DNA of 64,000 bases, taken from Aquibacillus saliphilus (GTDB lineage Bacteria; Bacillota; Bacilli; Bacillales; Amphibacillaceae). The notes under the pieces are model-generated. The model saw only the letters and a list, made by a program, of their open reading frames with translations. It was not told the origin of the DNA and searched no databases. This document shows positions 45,199 to 55,682 of the stretch, in pieces (position 1 is the first letter of the stretch; every line of letters starts with the position of its first letter). The position numbers and the translations under genes are program-made. The stretch is taken from positions 310,001 through 374,000 of the forward strand of contig NZ_JAIZAP010000001.1 in assembly GCF_020404745.1 (NCBI RefSeq). Reading direction: 5' to 3'.

Positions 45199-46480
45199 TT
45201 TCATTTCCTCCTTTATTAGTTAGAAAATAGACAGTATCTAACTCTATTTTTTCTCCTATTTTAAGAAGGTCGTCTTTTTTTACTTGTTTTATTTTTTCAA
45301 TCATTTGGTCTGGTTTTATTTGAGTATCTGCTAGAATTTGATGGTATAGTAACTCGATTAATCCCTGTGGGTGGTCCATTGTTTCTAGCATTTGATTAAC
45401 AACCATATTTTTTATTTCCTCTACTTGCTCCTCAGTAAAGTCACCTTGTTTCATTAACTCCATTTGCTCAAGGATAATATCTTTGGCTTTGTGATAATCA
45501 TTAGGATCAATTCCACTAAATACAAATAATAATCCTTTATGGCTTTCAATGCGTGAGGCAGCGTAATATGCAAGACTGTGTTTTTCCCTAACATTCATAA
45601 AAAGTTTAGAACTCGGAAACCCACCGAACATTCCATTAAATACTTGCAAAGCAAAATACTCTGGGTCTTTGAAGAGAATGTTAGTACGGTATCCTAAATG
45701 CAATTTAGCTTGCTGAACAACTTGTTCATCTTTAACCTCTTTTATCTTCGCAATTTTCTTTGTTTTAATCTGTTGTGGAACTTTATTTACTGATTGCTCA
45801 CGAGAGAATTTCGATTGTGCTAGCTTATTTATACTTTTCCCTTCAATATCACCTAGAACATAAATATCCATTTGATCATTAACTAACAGACTTTGGTAGT
45901 ACTCAAAAAGGTTGGCTGCAGTAATCGAATCCAAGTCTTCAGGATAACCATGAACATGAAGGTGATATGGTTCGTCGTTACACATTTCATCGATAAGGCG
46001 CATATTAGCATAGCTCATTTTATCATCAACGATTGATTCCATCTTCTGCTTCAATGTTTGCTTTTCTCTTGCAACTATTTTTGAATCAAACTGGTCATTT
46101 TCCGTTTTAGGATGGAAAATAATCTCATTCATCAAATTCATTGCCTGCTCAATAATGTCATCATTTGATGATAAGTATTTTTCATTCGCTATTTCCATAC
46201 GAACAGTCATAATATGACTTTCGCCTTTTTTCCCACCGTCAATACTTAGAACTGCTCCATATAAATCATCTAAAGCTGTCCGTAACTCTCTAGCATTAGT
46301 GTGAGTCTTTGTCCCTTGTTGTAAAACATAATTCAGTAGTGCTCTCTTTGTAATTGTTTCTTTTTCTAAGGGTGTTTTGAACTTCACAACTATATTTATT
46401 GTTTTGTACTTCTTGCTTTGAATAAGGTGTAAATTATACCCATTCTCTTTATACAATTTTTCTTCTATCGCCTGCATCAA
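45185..46480 (-). CDS. ymfF: M16-family peptidase-like protein YmfF, no zinc motif
   Basis: This 431-residue M16 fold protein has no HXXEH in the N-terminal half: the equivalent stretch reads RALLNYVLQQGTKTH. The typical second-half LGYRTNILF, FNGMFGGFPSSKLFMNVREKHSLAYYA is present. It therefore resembles the non-catalytic subunit of a heterodimeric M16 protease, with YmfH as the active partner, encoded immediately after and overlapping. It is the first gene of the ymfF-ymfH-ymfI group. Confidence 0.92.
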   Translation of the reverse strand: MMQAIEEKLYKENGYNLHLIQSKKYKTINIVVKFKTPLEKETITKRALLNYVLQQGTKTHTNARELRTALDDLYGAVLSIDGGKKGESHIMTVRMEIANEKYLSSNDDIIEQAMNLMNEIIFHPKTENDQFDSKIVAREKQTLKQKMESIVDDKMSYANMRLIDEMCNDEPYHLHVHGYPEDLDSITAANLFEYYQSLLVNDQMDIYVLGDIEGKSINKLAQSKFSREQSVNKVPQQIKTKKIAKIKEVKDEQVVQQAKLHLGYRTNILFKDPEYFALQVFNGMFGGFPSSKLFMNVREKHSLAYYAASRIESHKGLLFVFSGIDPNDYHKAKDIILEQMELMKQGDFTEEQVEEIKNMVVNQMLETMDHPQGLIELLYHQILADTQIKPDQMIEKIKQVKKDDLLKIGEKIELDTVYFLTNKGGNENEKN

Positions 46481-46566
46481 AGATCCTCCCTAAACTAAGT
46501 ATATGTATAGCATTTCAAAATCTAAGCATATCTATCCTTTTTTCATCTCCTAAATGTAATTGTAAC

Positions 46567-46606
46567 GAAAAAGAAACCAGGTAACAATTACCAGGTTTCT
46601 TTTTTC
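46567..46606 (-). terminator. Terminator of the nup operon
   Basis: AAGAAACCTGGTAA and TTACCTGGTTTCTT arms with T5 on the minus strand, 130 bases past nupQ. It lies before ymfF. Confidence 0.85.
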
Positions 46607-46738
46607 GTATTTTTTTTAGAGAATCGATTAACCGTTGCTATATCCATCACTTAGAACTTAGATGGTTCAAAGAGATTTAAGTGATAATAGCGAACAGACT
46701 AAAGCTAACTAAATGACTCAGAAGCCGTCTGAAAGGTT

Positions 46739-47698
46739 TTATCTAGTTCCTTTTATATAAGGTTGATTATTAGCTTTTGGTGCTTCGGATCTACCAATAA
46801 ATCCTGCTAAAGCAAGAATAGTTAACACATACGGTGCAATTGTTAGATAGACCTTTGGTATGTCTTCTAGAAGTGGTACTCCAGAACTTATTACACTTAA
46901 ACTTTGAGCAAAGCCAAAGAATAATGCAGCTCCCATCGCTCCAAGTGGATGCCATTTACCGAAGATTACAGCAGCAAGTGACATAAATCCTTGACCAACG
47001 ATTGTTGATTGAGAGAAGTTCAAAGCGATTGTTAAAGCGAACACTGAACCACCAATACCACCAAGTGCACCTGAAATCATAACTGCAACATATCGCATTG
47101 CATATACATTTATACCATTAGTATCAGCAGCCATTGGATGTTGGCCAACTGATGTTAGACGCATTCCAAAAGAAGTTTTATACAAAATAAACCATGCAAT
47201 TATTGCAAATATTATAGCGATGTATGAAGTTAGGTAAACACCTTCAAAAAATATTGACCCTAATATAGGAATATCTGAAAGTAAAGGTATGTTTTGAGAA
47301 TAAAACGGTTGGCTAACCATATCTGTTTGCCCTTTGCCATACCATTGCTTAGTTAAAAAGACTCCAAGACCTAATGCAAGAAAGTTAATTGCTACACCAC
47401 TCACAACCTGGTCTGCACGGAATGAAACAGATGCTACAGCGTGAAGCAATGAAAAAACTGCAGACACAACCATTGCAACTAAAACAGATATCCAGGGAGT
47501 AGCAGCTCCAAACGTATCAGCAAAGGTTAGATTAAATACGATACCAACAAAGGCACCCATTACCATTAAACCTTCTAATCCAATATTAACTACGCCCGAT
47601 CGTTCACTAAACACACCACCAAGAGCAGTAAATATTAGAGGGGCTGAATAAAATAAAGCTATAGGTACGATAGATTGCAAGATATCAAGAAAGCTCAT
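46739..47698 (-). CDS. nupQ: Nucleoside ABC transporter permease NupQ
   Basis: This 319-residue BPD_transp_2 permease has eight or more membrane segments. Key sequences are APLIFTALGGVFSERSGVVNIGLEGLMVMGAF at the N-terminus and ISGALGGIGGSVFALTIA in the loop that meets the ATPase. It corresponds to YufQ/NupQ, a permease half of the guanosine/nucleoside importer. It begins one base after the nupP stop, so the genes are coupled. Confidence 0.93.
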   Translation of the reverse strand: MSFLDILQSIVPIALFYSAPLIFTALGGVFSERSGVVNIGLEGLMVMGAFVGIVFNLTFADTFGAATPWISVLVAMVVSAVFSLLHAVASVSFRADQVVSGVAINFLALGLGVFLTKQWYGKGQTDMVSQPFYSQNIPLLSDIPILGSIFFEGVYLTSYIAIIFAIIAWFILYKTSFGMRLTSVGQHPMAADTNGINVYAMRYVAVMISGALGGIGGSVFALTIALNFSQSTIVGQGFMSLAAVIFGKWHPLGAMGAALFFGFAQSLSVISSGVPLLEDIPKVYLTIAPYVLTILALAGFIGRSEAPKANNQPYIKGTR

Positions 47699-48745
47699 TT
47701 ATTTCCCCTCCTTTTTAAGACGTAATAACATCCAACGAATAACGAAACTAGAAGCAACAAAGAAAATAATTAAGGCAATTACAATTTCAACCAACTCTGA
47801 AGGAACTCCGGCACCAGTAGGCATATTCAAAGCCCCAATTTTAAGAGTACCAAATAAGAATGCAGCTATTACTACTCCTAAAGCGGTATTCCCTCCTAAC
47901 AAGGCTACTGCGATTCCATCAAATCCAATATTGGTGAATCCAGAATGGGCTGGCATATAACCAAACGTACCTAAACCTTCCATTGCTCCGCCAAGTCCTG
48001 CAATACCGCCGGAAATCACCATTGCGAATATGATATTTTTCCCAACATTCATCCCCGCATAGCGCGATGCGTGTTGGTTATAACCAACAGATCTTATTTC
48101 ATATCCTAGGGTAGTTTTGTCAATTAAAAACCATATAAGGACAGCGACCAATAGTGCGAGCAATATACCATAATGCATCCTGGAATAAGCAGTTAATTGC
48201 ATAATCCAATCGGCAGACAGCGAGGCAGATTCAGATATTTTATCCGTAGTATCCTCTCTATCTGTTAATACACTTCTAATTATTGCATTCGTACTATAAA
48301 GTGCTATATAATTCAACATAATTGTTACGATAACTTCATGTACACCTAGTTTTGCTTTTAATATTCCAGGGATAAATCCCCAAAACGCTCCAGCTAAGAA
48401 TGCTGCTAGAATAGCTAAAGGTAAATGAATGAACATTGGCGCATCTACTGTTGTACCTATCCATACAGCAGCTAACCAGCCAACAAGTACTTGACCTTCA
48501 GCTCCGATATTAAATAGTCCACTCCTAAATGCAAATGCAACTGCAAGACCAGTAAAGATATATGGAGTAACTTGTCTAATCGTTTCTCCAAAGAAATACC
48601 AATCACCAAATGCACCATTCCATAATGCTATATAACCTGATATAGGATTATACCCAAAAGAGAGCATAATGATTGCACCTGCTAATAAACCTAACAGTAC
48701 TGAAATAACTGGAACCAATATGTTAAACATTCGATTGGTAAACAT
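47699..48745 (-). CDS. nupP: Nucleoside ABC transporter permease NupP
   Basis: This 348-residue BPD_transp_2 permease has a hydrophobic N-terminus, TPYIFTGLAVAFAFRSGLFNIGAEGQVLVG and the ISGGIAGLGGAMEGLGTFG coupling segment. It is the partner of NupQ in the membrane channel. Its start codon overlaps the nupO stop by one base. It corresponds to YufP in B. subtilis. Confidence 0.93.
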   Translation of the reverse strand: MFTNRMFNILVPVISVLLGLLAGAIIMLSFGYNPISGYIALWNGAFGDWYFFGETIRQVTPYIFTGLAVAFAFRSGLFNIGAEGQVLVGWLAAVWIGTTVDAPMFIHLPLAILAAFLAGAFWGFIPGILKAKLGVHEVIVTIMLNYIALYSTNAIIRSVLTDREDTTDKISESASLSADWIMQLTAYSRMHYGILLALLVAVLIWFLIDKTTLGYEIRSVGYNQHASRYAGMNVGKNIIFAMVISGGIAGLGGAMEGLGTFGYMPAHSGFTNIGFDGIAVALLGGNTALGVVIAAFLFGTLKIGALNMPTGAGVPSELVEIVIALIIFFVASSFVIRWMLLRLKKEGK

Positions 48746-50283
48746 TACTGCTCACCTACTTTCTCTTTTTTACTACCAGCCATTAATAGACCTAATTCTC
48801 GTTCATTTGTTTCAGTAGGTTTTAAATTGGCAACAATTTGACCATCGAACATAACAGCGATTCGATCGCTAACATTCATTATTTCATCTAGTTCAAAAGA
48901 TATAAGCAAAACAGCTCTTCCTTTGTCACGTTCCTCTATTAACTTTTGATGAATAAATTCAATTGCTCCGACATCTAAGCCTCGAGTTGGTTGCGCGGCA
49001 ATTAATAAGTCAGGTGACCTATCGACTTCCCGGCCGATAATTGCCTTTTGCTGATTACCGCCAGAAAGTGAGCGTGCGTGTGTAAATTCGCTAGCTACGC
49101 GGACATCGTATTCGTTTATTAATTCGTTTGCTTTTTGATAAATGTTCTTATAAGAAAGTATCCCATTTTTAGAATATGGCTGCTTATAATAAGTCTGCAG
49201 AACCATATTTTCCCCAATAGGAAAATCGAGCACTAGTCCAAATTTATGTCGATCTTGAGGTATATGAGAAACACCAGATTCAGTAACTTTACGTGGAGAG
49301 AAATTAGTTATATCTTTATCATTTAATAACACAGAACCTGATTCAGTTTTAGTCAATCCTGTTATTGCTTCTATTAGTTCGGACTGACCGTTACCATCAA
49401 CACCTGCAATCCCTACAATTTCTCCAGCTTTAACGTCAAGGTTTAATCCTTTAACCATCTCTATATTTCTATTATCTTTAACTCTAAGATCTGTAATTGA
49501 TAATACTTTTTCTTTCGGATTAGCTTCTGATTTTTCAGTTGTAAAATTTATTTCTCTGCCAACCATTAGTTCAGCTAGTTGATCCGTAGATGTCTCTGAA
49601 ACGTTAACGGTTCCAATTCCCTCACCTTTACGGATAACGGTGCAACGATCACAAACTTCCATAATCTCTTTTAGTTTATGAGTGATAAGAATAATTGAAA
49701 TTCCCTCTTTAATTAAAGACTTTAAAATCTCGACTAATTCCTTTATTTCTTGAGGTGTTAATACTGCAGTTGGCTCATCTAAAATAAGCACCTCTGCGCC
49801 ACGGTACAGCGTTTTCAATATCTCTACTCGCTGTTGCATTCCAACAGAAATATCCCTTATTTTGGCAGATGGATCTACCTTTAAACCATATCGCTCTGAT
49901 AGTTCAGCAACTTTTTTTTCTGCTTTTTTTATATCTATCATGCCATATTTTTTAGGTTCTTTACCAAGAATAATGTTTTGTGTAACTGTAAAAGTATCTA
50001 CTAACATAAAGTGCTGATGGACCATACCAATACCAAGATCATTCGCAACGTTTGGGTCAGTAATATTTACTTTTTTACCATTAACACGAATTTCACCTTT
50101 TTCTGGCTGGTATAAACCAAATAATACATTCATTAAAGTAGATTTCCCTGCACCATTTTCACCTAGTAATGCGTGAATTTCACCCTGTTTCACCTGTAAA
50201 GTAATATTATTATTTGCTACAATACCTGGAAACTCTTTGCGGATATTAAGCATTTCAATTACAGAATCCTCCAAATTCCCCAA
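48745..50283 (-). CDS. nupO: Nucleoside ABC transporter ATP-binding protein NupO
   Basis: This 512-residue tandem ATPase carries two nucleotide-binding domains in one chain. The first has Walker A GENGAGKST, LSVGMQQRVEILK-like signature and LILDEPTAVLTP. The second is degenerate: GVDGNGQSE in place of Walker A and SGGNQQKAIIGRE with LLIAAQPTRGLDVG. This is the BmpA-associated (YufO) type, related to sugar importers. It follows nupN across a terminator-like hairpin (50447-50470). Confidence 0.95.
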   Translation of the reverse strand: MGNLEDSVIEMLNIRKEFPGIVANNNITLQVKQGEIHALLGENGAGKSTLMNVLFGLYQPEKGEIRVNGKKVNITDPNVANDLGIGMVHQHFMLVDTFTVTQNIILGKEPKKYGMIDIKKAEKKVAELSERYGLKVDPSAKIRDISVGMQQRVEILKTLYRGAEVLILDEPTAVLTPQEIKELVEILKSLIKEGISIILITHKLKEIMEVCDRCTVIRKGEGIGTVNVSETSTDQLAELMVGREINFTTEKSEANPKEKVLSITDLRVKDNRNIEMVKGLNLDVKAGEIVGIAGVDGNGQSELIEAITGLTKTESGSVLLNDKDITNFSPRKVTESGVSHIPQDRHKFGLVLDFPIGENMVLQTYYKQPYSKNGILSYKNIYQKANELINEYDVRVASEFTHARSLSGGNQQKAIIGREVDRSPDLLIAAQPTRGLDVGAIEFIHQKLIEERDKGRAVLLISFELDEIMNVSDRIAVMFDGQIVANLKPTETNERELGLLMAGSKKEKVGEQ

Positions 50284-50446
50284 CTCCTTATCTGGACAAT
50301 AAATTTTTCATTTTTTTATGACGTTCAGTAATTACTACTGAAAATCGCCAAATGAAAAGGGAGGAAATACGTCTCTTCATTTGAAGATTTTTTATCCTTA
50401 AGACATTATTAAATATTAAAAACTATTCTTAAAACTAATTAAGGGA

Positions 50447-50470
50447 AAAGGCTAGTTTAACCTAGCCTTT
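50447..50470 (-). terminator. Attenuating hairpin between nupN and nupO
   Basis: A perfect AAAGGCTAG / CTAGCCTTT stem lies just past nupN, without a long T-run. Such hairpins often let the binding protein be made in excess over the rest of the importer. Confidence 0.7.
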
Positions 50471-50482
50471 CCAAGTAGTTAA

Positions 50483-51634
50483 TTAAAGTGAATCTTGATA
50501 AGATTCAAGTTCCTCATCGGTAGATGGAACTTCAATTTCACCATCAAGAATTTTTTGCTTCCATTCTTCAACTGCAGTATCGATATCAGCTGTATAAGCT
50601 TCTTCGTTTGTTTTAGCTACAGCAATACCATTATCTTCTAAACCAAATTCAAGAATCTCTCCACCTGGGAATTCACCGTCCATAGCAGACTTTGCTACTT
50701 CTTGAACTGCAATATCAACACGTTTTACCATTGAAGTAAGAGTTACGTTTGTATCACCAATTGTTCCTTCTTCATACTGATCACGGTCAACACCAATTAC
50801 CCAAGCGTTAGCATCTGAATCACTATTTTTAATGTCTTTAGCTTGTGCAAACACACCATTACCAGTTGCTCCAGAAGCATGGTAAATAACATCAACACCA
50901 CTGTTATACATATTAGCAGCGATTGCCTTACCTTTATCAGGTGCACCAAAAGAATCGGCATATTGAACATCTACGTCAATACTAGAATCTACTGATTTCA
51001 CACCTGCAACAAATCCTACTTCAAATTTCTTAATTAATTCACTTTCTTCTCCACCAACAAAACCAACTTTGCCAGACTCAGATTTAAGAGCAGCAGCTAC
51101 ACCTACAAGGAATGACCCCTGTTGTTCTTTAAATGTAATATTTACTACATTGTCTCCTTCAGCTACTGCATCAACTAGAGCAAAGTTTGTATCAGGATTT
51201 TGACCTGCAACTTCTGTTATTGCATCCGTTAACATAAAACCAATACCAAATACTAAATCATACCCACCACGAACTAGACGGTTAATGTTAGGCATATAAT
51301 CGGAATCACTTGATGACTGTGCATAATCATATCCCTCACCTTTGGACATACCATGTTCATTACCAAAAGCTTCTAAACCTTCCCATGCGGATTGGTTAAA
51401 TGACTTATCATCAACACCACCAATATCAGTAACCATTGATACACTAAAGTCTGTTGCTTCTGACTCTTCAGTTGCATCTTCATCAGTGCCTTCAGCGCTT
51501 TCTGTTTCTTCTGTGCTTGTTGTATCTTCTGTGTTATTAGCTGTATCCTCTTCATCAGAAGCTCCACATGCTCCTAAAATTAAACCAAATGCTAAAAGTA
51601 AAGATAATAATAGTAATAAACGACTCTTTTTCAA
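50483..51634 (-). CDS. nupN: Nucleoside-binding lipoprotein NupN (BmpA family)
   Basis: This 383-residue precursor has a lipoprotein signal peptide with lipobox LGAC (Cys23), an acidic Thr/Glu linker to about residue 63, and a periplasmic-binding fold of the BMP type (SMVTDIGGVDDKSFNQSAWEG, LVFGIGFMLTDAI, VYHASGATGNGVF-like). It captures nucleosides for NupOPQ. I chose TTG 51634 because GGGGG stands eight bases upstream; the ATG at 51649 has no ribosome site. In B. subtilis the operon responds to CodY. Confidence 0.92.
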   Translation of the reverse strand: MKKSRLLLLLSLLLAFGLILGACGASDEEDTANNTEDTTSTEETESAEGTDEDATEESEATDFSVSMVTDIGGVDDKSFNQSAWEGLEAFGNEHGMSKGEGYDYAQSSSDSDYMPNINRLVRGGYDLVFGIGFMLTDAITEVAGQNPDTNFALVDAVAEGDNVVNITFKEQQGSFLVGVAAALKSESGKVGFVGGEESELIKKFEVGFVAGVKSVDSSIDVDVQYADSFGAPDKGKAIAANMYNSGVDVIYHASGATGNGVFAQAKDIKNSDSDANAWVIGVDRDQYEEGTIGDTNVTLTSMVKRVDIAVQEVAKSAMDGEFPGGEILEFGLEDNGIAVAKTNEEAYTADIDTAVEEWKQKILDGEIEVPSTDEELESYQDSL

Positions 51635-52022
51635 CGATAAAACCCCCATTATATAATTTTAACTCATGTCTTACTTTTTTTGTTGCTGGTGTGAAGAGTG
51701 ATCACCCCCTGTAAGTTAATGGATAGAAATTATATATGCATAGTTTCTACATTTATTAATCAAAACATAGAAACTAAAGACACCAATTTTTTAACACTAG
51801 TGATTACTTATGAATAAAAATCAGAGTATAACTCGCTAAAACTTATCAAAAAAACAAGTATGTAACTATATTGAAATGGATGCGCTATCAAGAGGTATGA
51901 CATCTAACCTTGTCCGACATTAATATAACACTTTTACACCTATAAATAAATAGAAATATTAAAGAAATATGATAAACCTTTAATAATTGTAACATTTTGT
52001 CATAAATATGTATTATTACAGT
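51635..52022. other. Long leader region upstream of nupN
   Basis: About 390 bases without a gene. An inverted repeat TAGTTTCTA (51741-51749) / TAGAAACTA (51768-51776) with a 18-base spacer could be an operator. No riboswitch pattern was recognised. Confidence 0.5.
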
Positions 52023-52061
52023 AAAAATTTCCCAACTATAAAATAATAATCGGGAAATTCT
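52023..52061 (-). terminator. Terminator after spoIIIE/ftsK
   Basis: AATTTCCC and GGGAAATT arms with TTTTT on the minus strand. Confidence 0.75.
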
Positions 52062-52081
52062 TAAACAACTTTCCCTTTTAA

Positions 52082-54397
52082 TTAAGAAAGTTTTTCTTCG
52101 GTAGTTTGAGTTATTAAAACGGTACGGGGTTTACTCCCCTCGTAAGGACCAACAATTCCTCTGGCTTCCATTGCATCAATTAATCTTGCTGCCCTAGTAT
52201 AACCAATTCGAAATCTTCTTTGTAACATTGACACACTAGCACTTTGTATTTCGACGATTAATTGGACAGCATCATCGAATAATTCATCATCAACATCATT
52301 TTTAATTTCTGTTTCTTCCTCCGGTATCATTTCCTCTTGGTACTGAGCTTTTTGCTGTTCAATACAATGATCTACTATTCGCTCCACCTCTTCATCGGAC
52401 AAAAACGCTCCTTGAATTCGGGTTGGTTTAGATGATCCAACTGGGATAAATAGCATGTCACCTCGACCTAACAGCTTTTCAGCCCCACCAGAGTCCAGTA
52501 TAGTCCGTGAATCAGTTTGCGATGAAACACTAAAAGCAATACGAGATGGTATGTTAGCTTTAATAACACCAGTAATTACATCAACAGACGGACGTTGTGT
52601 TGCAATAATTAAATGAATTCCTGCTGCTCTCGCCATTTGAGCTAATCTAGTAATTGCGTCTTCGACATCACTAGAAGCAACCATCATCAGATCTGCTAGT
52701 TCGTCAACCAAAACAACAATATATGGTAATAACGGCTCGTTTTCGTTTTCAGCTGAATTATATTTTTTTATATATTCGTTGTACCCCTCGATGTTTCTAG
52801 CACCAGTATCAGAAAAGAGTTCATAACGACGTTCCATTTCGGAAACAACTTTCTTTAATGCTCTAGACGCCTTTTTAGGATCAGTTACTACCGGTGTTAG
52901 TAAATGCGGGATACCATTGTAAATGTTTAGTTCTACTTTTTTAGGATCGATCATCATCATTTTCACTTCATGAGGTTTCGCCCTCATCAAAATACTAGTA
53001 ATAATTCCATTTATACAAACACTTTTACCACTACCCGTTGCCCCTGCTACTAGTAAATGAGGCATTCGGTTTAACTCTGCCATAACAGCTTCTCCTGAAA
53101 TATCTCTTCCTAAAACGAATGATAGCTTAGAGCCTTGCTTTGCTTGCTTTGTTTCTAATACCTCTCTGAGTGAAACAGTCGCAACTTCCTGATTTGGAAC
53201 TTCGATACCTACAGCAGATTTCCCCGGGATAGGAGCTTCAATACGAATATCTTTGGCAGCTAGAGCTAATGCAAGATCATCATGTAAACTTACAATTTTA
53301 CTCACTTTAACCCCAACATCTGGATAGACTTCATATTTTGTTACAGCTGGACCAACGTGAACCTTGGTGACTTTTGCCTTTACTCCAAAACTATTAAACG
53401 TTCTTTCTAACTTTCTAACGATTGCTTGAATTTGTGACTTTTCTTGTTGCTGTGTATTTGGCTTTGGTTCAATTAACAGTTCCATTGGTGGCAGTTTATA
53501 TTCGAAATTCTCTGTCTCAGTCATCGGTAGAGACTCAGCTATCTCCTCATCTTTAGAAATAACCTTATCTTGATCTTGTTTTTGTTTGTCTTGTTTAAGT
53601 TGATGTTGATCATCTTCTTCTGTTGTATTTTCTGTTGAATATGCAATATCAGGAAATTCCTGAATAATAGGTTCATTGTTAGATTCATCATTTGCTTGCT
53701 GCGTTTCTGGTTCATTCATTACATCTGATGTTAATCCTTCTTTTTTCTCTTGTTTTTTAATATCTTTTCTTTCTTGCCATTGGTTTAATTGTTCTTCTGT
53801 AAAAAAATGGATTTTTTTCCATACCTTTTCGATAAAATCACCGATTGAGAACTCAGTTAAAAATAACCCCCCAATAATAATCGAGAATATCGATACTATA
53901 TGAGCACCTGCTGATGAAAACAAATAATAGCAAAATGCAAATAAAAGAGCACCAACCATGCCGCCGCCTAGATTAGTAGACGGAACAGTTCCATTTACGT
54001 AGTCAAAAAAGAAACTTGCTGATGTCTTTATTATAGATGGATTCAGTGAATTAGTTATAATACTTTCAAAGGATTGAATATGAGTAAATAATAAAATACC
54101 TAAAAAGATTAAATATAAACCTATTAATTTTTTATGTAGCAAGAAAGGTATTTTTCGCTTTATCATAAGGTATAAACCGATTCCTAACAAGAATAATGAA
54201 GCAATGAAGTACCATATTCCAAAGGTAAACCTAAAAATGTTTTCTAGACCTGCTGGTATTGCCCCATCACTTATTGCACTAGCACCACTACCAAAGACAG
54301 CTAGAAAAATAAACAATATGCCAAACAACTCATATTTCACCTGTTTTTTAAGCTGATTCTGCTTTTTTTTACTTTTTCTTTTTCTTTTTTTTGCCAT
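52082..54397 (-). CDS. spoIIIE: DNA translocase FtsK/SpoIIIE
   Basis: This 771-residue protein has a basic N-terminus ([12 protein letters not shown]), about four membrane segments to residue 170, a charged linker to about 290, and the motor domain. The latter shows [18 protein letters not shown] (Walker A), [15 protein letters not shown] (Walker B) and [24 protein letters not shown]. The C-terminal gamma domain ([22 protein letters not shown]) reads SRS/KOPS-type sequences. It pumps the chromosome into the forespore. I chose ATG 54397 behind AGAGGTGA. It lies in the spoIIIE position after tepA-ylzJ. Confidence 0.97.
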   Translation of the reverse strand: MAKKRKRKSKKKQNQLKKQVKYELFGILFIFLAVFGSGASAISDGAIPAGLENIFRFTFGIWYFIASLFLLGIGLYLMIKRKIPFLLHKKLIGLYLIFLGILLFTHIQSFESIITNSLNPSIIKTSASFFFDYVNGTVPSTNLGGGMVGALLFAFCYYLFSSAGAHIVSIFSIIIGGLFLTEFSIGDFIEKVWKKIHFFTEEQLNQWQERKDIKKQEKKEGLTSDVMNEPETQQANDESNNEPIIQEFPDIAYSTENTTEEDDQHQLKQDKQKQDQDKVISKDEEIAESLPMTETENFEYKLPPMELLIEPKPNTQQQEKSQIQAIVRKLERTFNSFGVKAKVTKVHVGPAVTKYEVYPDVGVKVSKIVSLHDDLALALAAKDIRIEAPIPGKSAVGIEVPNQEVATVSLREVLETKQAKQGSKLSFVLGRDISGEAVMAELNRMPHLLVAGATGSGKSVCINGIITSILMRAKPHEVKMMMIDPKKVELNIYNGIPHLLTPVVTDPKKASRALKKVVSEMERRYELFSDTGARNIEGYNEYIKKYNSAENENEPLLPYIVVLVDELADLMMVASSDVEDAITRLAQMARAAGIHLIIATQRPSVDVITGVIKANIPSRIAFSVSSQTDSRTILDSGGAEKLLGRGDMLFIPVGSSKPTRIQGAFLSDEEVERIVDHCIEQQKAQYQEEMIPEEETEIKNDVDDELFDDAVQLIVEIQSASVSMLQRRFRIGYTRAARLIDAMEARGIVGPYEGSKPRTVLITQTTEEKLS

Positions 54398-54500
54398 ATT
54401 ATCACCTCTGTTATTTATCAGAAGATGTACCATACCCTTCTAAGTTAAGGGTTATAACAACTTAATCCAACTAAACAAAATAAGTTACTTATTGATTAGA

Positions 54501-54532
54501 GAAACCCTTGTCAGTAATTGACAAGGGTTAAA
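54501..54532 (-). terminator. Terminator after ylzJ
   Basis: AACCCTTGTC and GACAAGGGTT arms, about 95 bases past ylzJ, upstream of spoIIIE. Confidence 0.8.
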
Positions 54533-54625
54533 TATATTAGCTTTGTTGGCAAAACTAACCACTCTACTTATTTTATTATACCATACAGATTTACGATTAT
54601 TAACTATTCATCGATTATATTTATT

Positions 54626-54829
54626 TTAAATTATTTCACCAGGGGTAAATGAGTTGTCTAGATAATCGTTGGGATCTGTAGAAAGTAACTGCAAAATCCG
54701 GAATGATCCATCATCTTGTTTTTCAACTTGTACCATTCTCCCTTGATAGTTTACCGTCTGGCACTTGTCATAATCTTTTTGTTCGGTAGGATAGATATCT
54801 GATTCCGATAAAGGTGTGTATAAAATCAT
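54626..54829 (-). CDS. ylzJ: YlzJ-like protein
   Basis: This 67-residue protein begins [13 protein letters not shown] and has [29 protein letters not shown], the pattern of YlzJ. Its start overlaps the tepA stop by four bases, so the two are translationally coupled as in B. subtilis. The function is not known. Confidence 0.9.
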   Translation of the reverse strand: MILYTPLSESDIYPTEQKDYDKCQTVNYQGRMVQVEKQDDGSFRILQLLSTDPNDYLDNSFTPGEII

Positions 54830-55554
54830 TGAATCATCTTCCCTTCTTGTTTGTTATTATCAATGAGCTCATTCAATTTCTTAATTGCTTCTTTAACTCC
54901 ACCTACTCCATCGATTAACCCATATTTAACGGCATCTGTACCAATTACGTTCGTTCCTATGTCTCTTGTTAAATTACCTTTTTCGAACATTAACTCTTTA
55001 AATTTTTTTTCCTCAATGTTTGAATGGCTAGTAACAAATTGGATAACTCTTTCTTGCATCTTATCTAAATACTCAAATGTCTGCGGAACGCCGATTACTA
55101 ATCCCGTCAAACGAATAGGATGAATAGTCATCGTCGCTGAAGGAGCAATATAGGAATAACTAGCAGATACTGCTATGGGAACTCCAATCGAGTGTCCTCC
55201 TCCAAGCACAATCGAGACTGTAGGTTTAGATAAAGAAGCTAGCATTTCTGAGAGTGCTAACCCTGCTTCTACATCTCCGCCAACAGTATTAAGTATAATT
55301 ATTAATCCCTCTATTTTCGGATTTTGTTCTACTGCTACAATTTGAGGAATTAAATGCTCATATTTGGTTGTTTTATTCTGCGGTGGTAATTGTACATGCC
55401 CCTCCACCTGGCCAATAATTGATAAAACATGGATATTTGAGTCAGGTGCAGTTGGAACTGAAGATTGTCCTAACTGTTGTATTTTTTGAACTAACGATGA
55501 TTGGGTTTTTTGATCATCATTCTGATCTTGTTTACCCGGATCCTTATCTGCCAT
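54826..55554 (-). CDS. tepA: ClpP-like translocation-enhancing protease TepA
   Basis: This 242-residue ClpP-fold protein has no signal peptide, a Gln/Asp-rich start, then [32 protein letters not shown], the nucleophile region [16 protein letters not shown] (Ser in GHSIG) and the HP motif in TIHPIRL. It corresponds to TepA/YlzC of Bacillus, linked to spore SASP degradation on germination. I chose ATG 55554, nine bases after AAAGGAG; a TTG directly before it would add one residue. Confidence 0.93.
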   Translation of the reverse strand: MADKDPGKQDQNDDQKTQSSLVQKIQQLGQSSVPTAPDSNIHVLSIIGQVEGHVQLPPQNKTTKYEHLIPQIVAVEQNPKIEGLIIILNTVGGDVEAGLALSEMLASLSKPTVSIVLGGGHSIGVPIAVSASYSYIAPSATMTIHPIRLTGLVIGVPQTFEYLDKMQERVIQFVTSHSNIEEKKFKELMFEKGNLTRDIGTNVIGTDAVKYGLIDGVGGVKEAIKKLNELIDNNKQEGKMIQ

Positions 55555-55646
55555 CAAAAAACGCTCCTTTCTTTCATAGCTTTAGTATGAACAGTTGAAA
55601 TACGTTACATACAAGGAAAAAGAAAAGAGTCTATTGTATTATTAAT

Positions 55647-55682
55647 AAAGGCGATTACTCCCTTGGAGTAATCGCCTTTTAT
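55647..55682 (-). terminator. Terminator after dapA
   Basis: AAAAGGCGATTACTCC and GGAGTAATCGCCTTT arms abut the dapA stop codon, with T residues on the minus strand. Confidence 0.9.

Noticed and set aside
46647-46686. Inverted repeat ATCACTTA / TAAGTGAT after nupQ
   Set aside because: The eight-base arms are short, have no T-tract and lie in the untranslated end of the operon; a better terminator follows.
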